Positions 43,201 to 56,823 of a stretch of DNA of 64,000 nt are shown piece after piece. Numbering within the stretch: the stretch's first letter is position 1; each line of letters begins with the position of its first letter. The notes under the pieces are model-generated. The model ran no database searches. It saw nothing but the letters and a program-made list of their open reading frames with translations, and was not told the DNA's origin. The stretch is from Sipunculus nudus. Taxonomy: Eukaryota > Annelida > Sipuncula > Golfingiida > Sipunculidae. The DNA lies in assembly GCA_026874595.1 (NCBI GenBank), contig CM049309.1, positions 70,290,926 through 70,354,925 of the forward strand, read 5' to 3'. The translations under genes were made by a program, and so were the position numbers.

Positions 43201-46200
43201 ACAACAACAATATATGAATGTATAAATTTAAACATTTGCTCATACGATACACTGATTCATTAATCATATATTTAAAATGAATAAGAAACAAGGGACCCTT
43301 GGGTCACGCCGCTCAGCTGTTATATATGATAAAAAAATATGATTTAGAAATGAGGCACATGCTGGTTTTGTGTGGAAATAAATATAAGCTGTATTATGAG
43401 TTGTGGGTGTTTAGCTTATGTATGATTTTGATAGTATCTTTGGAGACAGGGAAGAGGATTGATTTCATTTATTTTATTAACAAATGGAGTGCTATTGTCA
43501 CACAGATTTTGACTTGGCCATATAACTTGTAAGCAGAACATATAATATAAGAGTTTAACTATTTATTAAAAATAATTAAAAATTGTCCCAAATATAATTT
43601 TTATTAAAAATAATAAGAGAATCGTATGATTTTTTAAAATAAAATACAACTGAAATGATTATTAAAATAATATCAAAGAATATATTCATGAATGCATTCA
43701 TGAATACATTTTGAAAGTATCTGCACTGGTAATCATATACTTTCATTTTTACCTGAATTCCCATTCTTATGCAAGAAATTTTATAATGGAGTACATATTT
43801 ATATTCCTATTCAAATGCATTTGCAAAGTATTCGCACCATGTCTAGTATTTATTCAGTTTTCACCAAACAATTATGTTGAAAATTCAGAATATGCAAAAT
43901 TAACACATTCAAATAATGATCATATGGTTTTATGGCTTTTATCCATATTAAAAAATAAATAAATGTAAGGCCAAAAAAAAATAAAGGTATGGTTCTCAGG
44001 CACCGCCCGCATCAATTTTAAACCCCCGCATCAAAAATTTTGATTTTGATTTTCAATAAAAACTTTCCAATATTGAGCTGCTGCCGCTCAGAGATTTCTT
44101 TCAAGAAGATAAAACCATACAATTTCCTTTGTTTTGTAGTGCTTTTACTAATTCAGCAAAATAAAACTGTTATTTTCATGCTTTTCCCTTATCATTTGAC
44201 CTTTTTATCGAAACATACCAAAAAATTTAAAATAAAAAAAGCGCCCGCCCGCATTGATTTCTGAAAAAAAGTGCCTGAGAACCATACCTTTTTTTTATTT
44301 TGGCCTAATATATTCATTTTGGACTAATTTTACATCAATGTACACACTAGACACAGCAGGAATCTAGATTAATATTATCAACTGCATCTTTGTCTATCAT
44401 TAATTTGCTTCATATGATCCCTAATGATTAGTAATTAATAATATGATTTATTTTTTTATCATTAAAATTGAACTGAAAAATACCATAGGTGGCTGCATGG
44501 TGTTATTTGGAATATGTGACAATCGATACAAGATTCTTATATCATCAGTAACTGCAAGTTAATTTCCTGTTACTATCAACTAACAAATTCCTTTTCTATT
44601 TTTCTTTAATTTGTTATTAAAAACCAATAAAAATTTATTAATTTATTGTTATGCTGTTAGTTAAAACTACTAGATGAATTTGGTTGGACACCTAGATCAA
44701 CTGTGGCTGGCCATAAGCTGCCTGGCTGCGCCCGTGTATGCCTCCTGTCAAGCGTGCATAATTTGATGAAAGGTCAACAAGGTCAACATACAGGTGACTC
44801 AAGAGGGGCTGGGGAGAGCTAAGGTCTGACATGGTCTCATATAAACATTAATAAAAGCTACAATTTTTGGCCAATTTCTTTCAGCTTTCTAAACTAAAAA
44901 AGCTGGAATCCTTATGTGGGCATGATATGAAAATTATATCAACAGTGCTTACAGGAAACAAACATGCCATGGTCAAAATTTGGCAAAATTTAAGGTACTA
45001 ATTTTATATTTATACTAATAACTTATAAAATTTGAAAAATTCCGAACTAATTTTGGGTATTCAATTGAATCTTGATAAAATAATGTTACATCCCTGACAA
45101 AAAATCTCTAGCTTCAGCAATCCTCTTGTTAAGGGAGCAAATATATTTCTTGATTTTTTACAAAGTGCATTATGTTTGGGCCTATAACTTAAAACAATTA
45201 CACAATACTGACATCATTTCTGGCATGTGCATAGAGAATGTATAGAAAAATATGTATATTATATATGATTAAAGTCAGATCAGTGATTTTGATATTAGGC
45301 AGTCTTGAAGTGTAACAATGGGTTTTTAATGGAAAAATAAAGTTTTTCATTAATATCTCGAAGGTATTAAGTCCTAGTGACCAAATTCTTGGCATGGTAA
45401 GGGATTTTGGAGACATCTAATTGTATGCCAAATTTTAGGAACTGAGAGCTGAAGCTGGGGAGCTGAGCTCTTGCAAACTGTATAACACTAGCTTGATGTA
45501 AACAATATGTTACATGGTGCTTGAAAACTTGAATAAAATCTTCAATTTTTGATCAACTGGTTTTAAATTTTTGATGTTAACAAAATGCTAACAAAAACAT
45601 GCTGTGAAATTAAATCCACAGTCCTTACAGGAAAAAAACGTGCCATGGTCAAAGTTGGGCAAAGTTTAAGGCACCAATTTTTTATTTTTGTTAATATTTC
45701 AAAAAATTTAAAAGATTTTTCTCTAATTTTGGGTATACAATTTAATTTTGATTAATTAAAGTTATATTACTGGAAAAAAAAGTCCATAGCTTTAACATGT
45801 TTTTTGTTAAGTGATCAAATTTCTTTCCTGATTTTTTTCAAAATGCATTATGTTTGAGCCCATAACTTTTTTAAATTATATAATACAGACATAATTTCTG
45901 GCATGTACATAGGAACTATATAGAGGAATATTTATGGTAAATATGAGGAAAAACAGATGAGTAGTTTTGATATTAGGCAGTCCTGAAGAGTGAAAATAGG
46001 ATTTAATAAAAAATTGAGGTTTTTCCTTAATTTCCCAAAGGAACAAAGTCGCAAAGACCCAGTTTTCGGCTTGGTAGGAGATCTTGGGGACATCTAACAT
46101 TATGCCATATTTTGGATTCCTAGGTCTTACGCTTTCAAAACGTGCCACATCTACGGACGGACGGATGGACAGATGGACGGACGATGGACAATGGACCATG

Positions 46201-49200
46201 ACTATAGCTCAGATGACTTATAGTCAGCTGAGCTAAAAATAACCCAAATTTTCAATTTCAAAATGATATTTATTATGAAACACTTTGTATCAATGCCGCT
46301 GGAGAAATTTTCATTTCTCTTAAATAAACTGAAATAAAACATGCCTATGATCTTGAGCTAAACTCATCTTTAGGTAAGCACTAGTCCACCTACATTTATA
46401 TTAATATATGAAACAGTAAACTAAACAAATATTTGGTCAAACTTACTGTAAATTCAGCCTCTTTGCCACGTTCAAGCATGTCTGAGTTGGGGTCTGCTTT
46501 ACCGAGGGGGTTTTTGTTTGAGACACCTTTATCACCATAAACAGTCAGGTAGACCTGGCTGTGAGTGCCTGCATTGTGTATGTCACTTGTACAAACCTTC
46601 ACACGCCACTGGCCCTCTGTGGAAACAAAAGGGTATAACAGTTGAAAAGTATAATATTGGTGGCAGGAACTGCTTCGATGATTGACAGAAATAAAAGGAC
46701 CGATGATCAATTATTTATAGATTATTTTATGTACCTTCTATATTACAGTGAAATCTGCTTTACAGAACTGTACCTTAAACATTGACTGAGTGAATTCAGT
46801 TTGACTTGTAAATCATGCTGAAAGCTCAAGGAAACGGCCAGGTAATTGACACTTATGATAAAAGATTGTTTAAAATGTTGTTTGTTACTTTTTGTCCTGT
46901 TTTTCCCGTATGTCCCACAGGGTTAGATTTTTTTTGCTGGATAATATTTTTTCTTTACTTGTGCATACATAATTGTTTGTAATTAATTGTACAAAGATGT
47001 AAACAATTTAACTGATTCTGAATGAAAAACAATCAACCATTGATGTAACTGATTAATTGGCAAACAACTTATAATTAAGTGTGAGTAATATTTATTATAT
47101 TCAAAATTTGGTGATGTGATATCCAATCTATGCTAAATTCAAGCTCCAGTTTACCATACTTTCCTCCTCTAATGCTACCTTAAAGTATGAAATGTCTGAT
47201 CGTTAAAGCTGAGGAAGAAAAGCGTTGAAAATATTAATCCTCAGGATTCTTGCCCCGGTGTTAGCATCCATTTAGTAGTGATATGTCAATGACCTGTAGG
47301 TGGCACTGTCTACTGCATGAGGATGAGGACAATCTTATGATAATGATGGATGAAATCAGCATTCTAGATTTTATATTAAAGAAAAGGCTGGCAATAATCC
47401 AGGATTCATAGCCTTTAACAATAAAAACTTCAGAAGTACAGTTAAAATTTCACTATTCTTTCCCTGCTTCTGGTGGTACTTTTAGACTATAGGAGCAGTC
47501 AGCTTTGAAGTTCAGTCTAGTTAAGTTAAGATATAACAAATGTAACCCTTATAGATAAGAAACACCTGATCCAAAGATAGCATATGAATTTGTTCAAACA
47601 CTCAAGAAAGGAAACGTACAGTAACTTTTCACCATTTAAAACTAAAATTCATCTCTGTAATGTAAAATGATGTAAAATACATAATTTACACACTATTGCA
47701 ACACCAAACAACAAATTTGTTTAAGAATACCAATGATTTATGTTGGCAACATTTAAATATGAGAATAAAGAGCAAGTAACAATGTGAAAACAGTGCTCAG
47801 GTACTTAATTATGAAGGAAGTAATGAATATCCTGGTAACTTACGTGTTCTGGAGTTTGGTTTTGGTTGTGCTGATGGAGAATTGGGATCCCTCACATCTA
47901 CAGAAGAGAAAACAAAGTGAACAACATGGATAGCATGTACAATTTCATTTCACATTATTTGGTAATATGACTGAAGTAAGGAAGATGCTAGAATGAGATG
48001 TTTAGTAAACATATAGCTTTTGAAGTAACTGACAGACTAATCACAAACATCTCAATCAACTTATATATAAATCAGTATGCAAAATAGAATGGATAATATT
48101 TCGATTAAACATTTTAAAAGAGCAGCAAGGTGAAGAGCACTGTATAAACAACTGTTCTTAGATCATGTAGCCATATGATACCCTTCAAAACTTCAACAAA
48201 CTGCTGAAATATCTTGTAAAAAACTGGATTTTAAACAGGATTGAGACAAGAAATTGACTGTATGGTTAAAGCTTACCTAACATAGGCAGTTCACGTTCTG
48301 TCATTCTGTCATCTTCATGGTCATCTAGCCAGCGGCCACATGGGAAGACAAATTCCTTGTCCATTCTGTCTCCTTCCTTCTCCCTGACAACCACTTTCTC
48401 CAAAAACCAGCCTGCACCGTGACCCTTCCCATCATGCCCTATTACGACCTTCTTAAGGTCCTCCAAGGTCACTGCTTCAATGATGAAGGTATCAACCTGA
48501 AAAACAGCAAAGGGAAATGTGAAAATCTGTGTCTACTTGGTATCAGTGAATGCTGGTGACTGAATGATATTAAAAGTGAATGTACTTTAAATTAAAAATA
48601 AATAGCATTAACTTGCCATGACCTGACAATTCTGTTTTCTCGATAAAAGAAAGAAAAACAAACAAACATGGAATATGGGGAAAATTAAATATAATCTCTG
48701 GTAGTTATGAAGTATATTTTATTTTCTGAGATTTAATTATTTTATCTAAATCATGTTGTGTATCACAATGTAAGGCCAAATTCTTCTTCCATAATTCTTC
48801 TTACCTCATTTTTCTGGAACTTGTCTGGACTGTCCAGTGCGTGGTACAACCAGCGCTTTCCGCTGTCCCCCTTGCTGCCATAAAGAGTCATGTAGACTTT
48901 GGCATCTGTCTGGGCTGCCCAGTGGTCACCAGTGTGCACCTCCACTTCATAATGATACACTGCAACAAGAATAAGACCACCCTTAACATCTATGTTATTT
49001 CCTTATATTCTCACCATTCACAATGCCACTGACTGTCATCTTAACCTAGGCAGTTATTATGCAAATTACTGACAGATTCCACTGAGAGATTTAATGCAGA
49101 ACCTGTGTAGCCTAAAGCACAAATTAAGGTGACTAGAGGTGTCTATTCGGCTGGTACTTTTTCGAGGAGTTAATTTTGCCCACCTGCGCAGTAGTCAAGA

Positions 49201-50573
49201 AGTAGTACTCAGAAATAGACCAGTTGGACAAAGTCTGAGTAAGAAGTCCAGCAAAAATGGCTGACAGTGACACAAAAGCACTGATCACATGACTAATTCA
49301 AGTTACTGCTTATTGCACACAGATTTTTTTATGAGTTTGGGCTTCACACTGGGGGGAGTTCCTGCAACACACACTTCCTGCTGAATATAAAATGTGTAGA
49401 ACAGGGAGAATCTGCAATACAAATACATCTTATGTCCCTGTGTTGGCCTGTGCCTATTGCATACTGCAAATAAAACACTGCAAAAGGTGGCATGTATATC
49501 AAACTCCAGGGATGTTAATCCTGTGTGTGCCCCATCACACTGTGGAGCAACCCTTTGGTGGATAATAAAGGCATCCATCAGATTACAGATTTGTACATGG
49601 CAGGCAAGAGCTTGAAAGTGTGTTACAGTCATGATTATACAAAAGAAAAGTAGTCACAAAACACTTTGAAAAAAACAGAGTTAGTATGTTTTATCTTGAA
49701 TTAAGGCTTCTCTTCTATATGGTTTCAGAGTGTGTGGAGTATATTTTAAAGAACAGGTCCATGGCCTGTAGCTGGTACCAACTACTGACTGTGGATAAAG
49801 AGGACAACATGATGGGAATAATATGTAGTTATTAAGCCTTCTGGATTTTAGGTTTAATATGCACTGACTCTGGAATAATCAAGACATTACATTACCCCAA
49901 ACTTTGAGGTTATACAAAGATTTCAACATTTTGCCTTGGAGACTTTGCCTGGGACAAAACAAGAAGATCTATAGCTATACATATCCAATGCCTAAACTAC
50001 TATTTTCTTCTATTGCCCCTTTGAGAAGTAATCCAGTCATGTTACTTGCCTGGAAGAACTGGCTTGCCCTTCTTTGTGACGGGTAACTCCCGCACTATGT
50101 CATGATCATCCTTCTTCCTGTCCATCCATCGGTCAAAACGGAACACAAATTCCTCTCCCGTGTCCACGTCTTGCATCTTAACCTATCATTTAAATAAACA
50201 TCACCAAATTAAAAAGTAGTTTTAATGTGTCAAACTTTATTGAAAAATCAATCAGTGTTTTCACCTGTTTGAAGGTGCACAAAATGAACATTTTGAGTTT
50301 AAAAGACTAGCAGGGACAAATAAAATTGTCCCATTTTTTGCTAATAAATTGTTGGTTATAACATATCTGTCATCCAATTAATGAACAATATCAGCTTATG
50401 AATCACAGACTATCACTGGCACTATGGAGAATGTCTCATTTCTAATAAAACTATATTGACAATCTCTCTTATGTTTTATGTTTATCTTTATGTTTTTTTT
50501 CTAAAGGTTATTTTGCAAAACTTTTTAATTAAAGCTTAATCTTCCACTTTTAAACACAAAAAATTATGTAACA

Positions 50574-50635
<62 letters not shown>

Positions 50636-53600
50636 CCAATTTTTTATTTAAGCAGATATATGACATTACTTAGACAGAGTGAACTGACTGATATTAAAAA
50701 GAATTAAATTGGGAATGCCACAGACCTCCTCCAAGTGCCAGCCATCATCCCAGGCATCACCATCTGTCCGTCCAATACGGATCTTATACAGATCCCCGAT
50801 CGCTCCAAGATCCACCTATAAAGTACCAATCCATAATGCAATGATTAGAGAGAGCTATGATATCCTATATCTTCTATGAGGAATATGAGACCAAGTTATC
50901 TCTCTATAGCAGACATGACTAAACCTGAAATGTGTGAGCCTTAAACATATCTCTTTTTATTTCATCACAAAAAAAAGAATATTTCAATTAAACACATATA
51001 ATTAGCTCAATTTAACCATCATTCTTGACAAAAGCATAAACGCTAATGACCATAATGTGACAGACACTGAAAGTTCCTGTATTGAGTGTTAAAGTATGTT
51101 TCTGATGTTTATTATTTTATATTCTTTATTTCTCAAAAGCAGGTAAAATTTATGTTTATTTTAATATTAACAGAGAGTTATTTTAACCATCAGTCATTGG
51201 ATACTAACTGATGCAAGTTTTACACATCTTATGCTTCAATCTGAATGAAATACATCTGTTATTTTCCAGTAGAAACAATATTTTAAATGAATTAAAGAAA
51301 ACCGATTAAAAGCAATCTTAATGCTTCAGCTGTGTTATGCAACCTCACATCAAACTCATCTGTCTTTCCAGGTTTGAATGCTGGTTTGTCTTTCCCGAGT
51401 TCATGGTCTTTGCTGCAGCCTTTCTCACCATATGCAGTGAGTACAATATGGGATCCATTTGGTTGTTTAGAATCTGTTGCTGTTTTAATCCACACTTTGT
51501 ATGCTCCTCCTAGATTAATTAATAAAACATACAATGTGTTTAATATTGTTACAAGATTGGCTTGACATTAACTTTTGAAAGTATTTACTCAGCCGGGCAT
51601 GTAATAACTAACTTTTACTTGCCCTACATGAATTTTATAATCCTACAAACATCAGTGATTGCTGTCACAAACACAGAAAATTTTTTAAGCATTTCACATG
51701 ATTATTCTGCATAATAAACATGTTAAAATGTTTGTTTATTAATAATATTTCTCTATAGCATTTACAATGACAAACATACAGGTAATTTAAGATAGAGTTA
51801 TTACAATATGAACTAATTTCCCCCAGAGAGAATACAGCTAACTTCAGATTAGTTAAGACCTTTGTGTAAAGGTTTATGCTGGACATTAATGATACAGGGA
51901 CTCATAAGCATTTTGGTATGATGTACAATTGATACAGGTGCTCAGTCACCTTTTGATGTGATGTATAATTGATACAGGTACTCACTTGATGATGCTGGAG
52001 GTTCCTGGGCTTTGATTTCCCTCTCGATCTTGCCATCTTCCTGCCCTGCATCAAACCATCGCTCACACGGGAAGTAGAACTGACGGCCTGAGGGTTCATG
52101 TCCCTCCTTGATTATAATCTTATCAAGGTACCAGCCAGCACCTGTAAATATTATAAAGTATCTGCACAGGTAAAAGTTGTATAACACAGAGAAGCTGTAT
52201 GTACTAAACAGGAACTCAAATCCACATCTTCAGATCAACAGTTCACTATAGAGTTAGCAAGATTTTCTTCGGTTTTTTTCATGGTTTTGCATGCATAACC
52301 AGTGAGCACAATAAGTTTTCAATATGTCAACTGTTACATGGCCTTTACTATAAACCAACTGAAATTACAGTACAACAATTACTAATGCATATCATATATA
52401 TCCTGATCTAGAAGAGTCTCAGACTTGAGTATTTTCATTCTCCCATGTATCAGTGGGGTAGTTAACTATAAAAGGGCCTGATCAAACACAAAGTAATCTA
52501 GTTTTATAAATCCATTATGTATTATTTACACGCTACCATATATAACACTACGAATATCAGTGTGCACAGACATATTTCCTATTGAAAATTAAATACAGGT
52601 TCAGCACTTTGTTTTATCAGTGTGTATTGAAGATACTGAGACCAGCAGATCAATACAGGTTATAGAAAACTTTGACAGCAAGATATATACAGTGGAACCT
52701 GTCAAACAGACCACCTATCTAATAAGACTACCCAAATATTAAGACCACTTTTGGGTGGTCTTATAACACAGGTTTTACTGTACCTTTACTTGGGTCATTA
52801 TGACCAACAATGATGTGGGTCAGCTCATCCAAGTCAACAGCCTGTAACTCAAATGTGTCCATCTGACCATCCTGGAACTTGGTGCTGTTGTTAAGTGACT
52901 TGTACAGGAGTCTGTTGCCAGAGTCTCCCCGCTTGCCGTACATGTTGATGTATACATCAGCCTCTGTGTCAGAGCCAGGCTCACTGCCGGTGTACACCTC
53001 AATCACATACGTCACCACTGAAATGAATGCAGAAACTTTACAGTTATAGGGAAATAAAAGAGATTTTGAGAAATGAAGTTTAGAAGCTTACAGGCAAGAG
53101 TAAGCAATATTTCTGGGGAAAGAACTGCAGAAAAGTGGTGCTTATAATTATATCATAAAGCCAGCTATTCGCCTCCTTTTCTGTAGAATTTGTGTCATTT
53201 CTGGCTAACTGTAAGTATTAATGAATAGTTTTCATGGAGAAACTCCGGCCTTTGAGTGCTTCCAAATAAATGCATACTTGGATTTAGCACTAAATATAAA
53301 ACAATGAGAAAGTTTACAAGGAACTCAACAAAATCAACAGAGAAGTATTCATTTCATTAAATATCAGTAACAATTTTCAATATTAAAGCTCAGTTCTCAT
53401 ACGACTAAAGCAGGATTACCTACACCAAGCATTTATCTGCACTAGACACAGCACAATGTGTGGTTCTGAGAAAATCAAGGAATTGAACATTTGACTGGAG
53501 CAACACTTACCTGGAAGTGGAGCTTTGCCTGGTCTGACAACTGGTAGCTCCCGCCAGACATCCAAGTCTTCCTGCGTCCTTGACATCCAGTGGTTGACTT

Positions 53601-56600
53601 TGAACATTAATTGCTCCTGACTTGTCAAATCCTTCATTTTGACCTGCAAAATATACAAAAAAATACTAATCAAGACCATCAGTGCTAGAAATACAGCGCA
53701 AGTCTATTTGTATGCAAATTCCAATCAGATACCAGTTGTGGATCCAGAGGGGTGTCCAAAGTGTCTGGAGCCTCAACCTTTTTAGCAGCTGCAACCTTTT
53801 TTAAGGGTTTCAACCCAATTTCTGATGCCTTAACTCTCCCTTTTTCTACACTTGTAGACCTTTTTGAGTTTTTCTCATTATTCTTCAATGGTTGGACCCT
53901 TCCCCATCCAAAATCTTGGATCCTCCCCTGGATACACAACCTTTTTCAGTCTTGCTGGAGGTAGTTTACCCTCCAGAACTTCCATTTATGTTTAGATTTT
54001 CTAAGGCACACCGTCATCCAGGTTTGAATACAAAGGGTTTCATGGCAAAATAATAATGGCCAGATGATAAAATAGAAGGAGGCAGGGTCCATACTGACAG
54101 AAGCTCCTGCTGGTGGCTTACCTTCTCTACATACCAGCCTGAGTTTTGTACTTTCTCATCATGTCCTATCCTGATCTTGTACAAATCTGTCACTTTAGTG
54201 CCAAGGTCAACCTGAAAGGAAATACATAACTCTCAATGAAGCTAGATTTGGCAGATTCAATCCACTGTAATCAATGCATTATTTTTAATCAATACCAGTA
54301 TTAGAATATCACAGAGAGAAAAAATACCATAACAGTGACTCAACCTTGAAGAAAATGATAATGTTTCATAAAAGTTATATCCACATGTCCATTGCAAAGA
54401 GTGTTATAATCCACAGTGTCAATACAGATTTATATCCACAATGGTACAAAATCAGCTGTGGAAAGAAATTTCTAAGAATATCAGATTTCCATTACTATAA
54501 TTTTCTTTTTAAAATACTGGACCTATTATATCAGCTTTTATAAGTGTTAATTATAATAGCTTTTCCCAGCATTTTTTGCTTTTCATTTATATATTTGATG
54601 ATTAATAAAGTTTTGTTTGTTTTATTCTCCAAAATACTTAAAAAAAAAACAATTTTTTACAGTTACCCGTGTATGAGTGTGATGATTTTTTCAACTACAG
54701 TTATAAAAATAATCATAATAATAATATTATTATCATTATAATTATTTTTATTATAATTACTATTTTTATTCTTATGAATCTCTTACCTTGAACTCATCAG
54801 TAGCCCCAGGTCTGAAGTACTCTTTGTCTTTGCCTGAGCCTAGAGGGACACAGATGTCGCTGTTTTTACCATAGGCATGCAGCATCACTGTGTTCTCTGT
54901 AGACATGTTCACTTCTTTCCCTGTTGTTACCCACACACTCCATTCACCAGCTGAAAGTTAGATGAGAAAACTCACATGATTCAGTCTTAGAAAGGTGGAG
55001 GAACAACTGTCCTGGTTATATAACCAGAGTTATCTTTGAATATTAATCAACCTAGATGAGATCACTGTTTCAGTTGAGTTTTCGATAATGTTTCGAGTAA
55101 TGAATCAACTCTATGAATAAGCTAAATGCAAGAAAAACACTAAGCTGAGAATCTTCAAAAGCAATTTTGTTAACAGCTTATTCCTATATATAATTAAGAA
55201 AATTTGAGAATGACAAAAAATAACTTTCAGAGAAAAAAGAATACTTCAGCTTCACTGACAAACCTTGATTTAACAAATGAAGAAATGTACAGAATACTGT
55301 GGTGGCCATTTTGTTTGTGAGGATTTCAAATTCAAACGTGAAATTCACAAATGGGGATTTAAAAACTTTGTGAATAAGATGTCTCATCGTTGTGGTCACA
55401 TAATATTAATATTTAATATAAATAATAATAGATCTTGTACTTTCAAGGATTCTTATTATAAATCAAATAAGATCTTTCAAATTATCTGCCATTAATGAAG
55501 AATAATTACATCTCATTCAATGTTCCCTTGGGTCCAAGTCCAATTATTAAGATTTTGTGAAAATATCATTTGATATCATTAATTCATATCATAATGGTCT
55601 CATTTTTGTAGGTTTTTAATATGATGAAAATGTGAATGATGAACCCTTGCAAAACAATGACAAACTGAAAATTGTAAAATTTTAACTGCACACATATGAG
55701 GCAACCACAGTATGTTAAAGTTAGGTGTTGGAGGTGGCTAGGACATGTCAAAAGGAAAAAAGACAATTGTGAAATAAAGTGGCCTTTTCACCTGAAAGCA
55801 AAAAACAAGGCAGGCCAAAGAATAAGTGGAGAAGAACATTCAAAGCAAAGTGAAATATGATTATGGGTAGGTGTGGATCCTTTAAGGTACCATAACTGGC
55901 AAAAAACTACATCTAAAATCAATCCAAAAGTAGTTTAAATTCATAATAAATCCCATTATGTATAAATTATTTTATACCTGACATACTGTTCTTTCTGATG
56001 GTTTAAATATTTTTTAACTTTACAGTCATTTTCAGTATGGTTGAAAGATAAAAAGAATGATTGATTATTGATCATGTTCCACTGATATTGTAACAGTGAA
56101 ATATGATGTACAGAATTATACGTAATATATTAATAAAGTAAACTCAGTTTAACTTGTACATCATGCTGAAAGGTAAAGGTAATGGCTGGGTTGTTCAGGT
56201 TAAATTTTCATGCTGTTTGCTGTTTTATGACCTGTTTTTCTTATATCTCTGACAGAACATAAATATTCTATCAGGATAATGACTTCTTTGGATGTTCATA
56301 CATAATTGTTTGTGATTGATTATGCAAAAATGTGATAAATTTAATCTATTATGAAAGATAACAACCTATCATGGATATAATCAATTAATTCACACATCAC
56401 AAGGATGCAAACCCCTGGCCCATAATAACAGGACCTTGTTGCCTGACCACATGCTGAGCGTAGGTTTTAATATGTGACCTTACGTTTTGGTTTGTCTTCT
56501 GGTTCTTCTTCATCATCTTGTGCTGCTACTGCTGCTACAGCTGAAAATACAGATATAAAAATATTGATGAGACTGATGGAAAATACTCCAGGTGTCTCCA

Positions 56601-56736
56601 CACACTTACCAGACAGATAGAACAAGGAAACTGTTTAATTAATGTGACTTCACACTAAACTACTTCAACTGATTTATATCAAGGCTTACAAGTACCAGTA
56701 ACCCTGATGAATGTATATTATTATATTATATTATAT

Positions 56737-56823
<87 letters not shown>

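Larger units (their letters stand above)
47086..50049 (-). other. Introns around exons 14-16, nothing recognised
   Basis: Intron parts 47086-47843, 47898-48276, 48497-48804 and 48960-50049 hold no supported repeat or RNA gene. Confidence 0.45.
50816..52689 (-). other. Introns around exons 10-11, nothing recognised
   Basis: Intron parts 50816-51348, 51510-51985 and 52142-52689 are plain AT-rich sequence. A short direct repeat (GATGTACAATTGATACAGGT / GATGTATAATTGATACAGGT) lies at 51920-51980, beside the donor of exon 10. Confidence 0.5.
53018..56140 (-). other. Introns around exons 6-8, nothing recognised
   Basis: Intron parts 53018-53510, 53644-54121, 54212-54786 and 54951-56140 hold no supported repeat; ATA/TAA-rich runs occur at 54700-54770. 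Confidence 0.45.

Noticed and set aside
49303..49632. A 109-codon minus-strand frame in the intron between exons 13 and 14
   Set aside because: No PLAT motif, no conserved phase, and exon 13 joins exon 14 directly in frame.
53685..53939. An 84-codon minus-strand frame in the intron between exons 7 and 8
   Set aside because: Lys/Glu-rich but without PLAT similarity; joining it would break the 0-0 phase of exon 7 to exon 8, and paralogous domains have no exon here.
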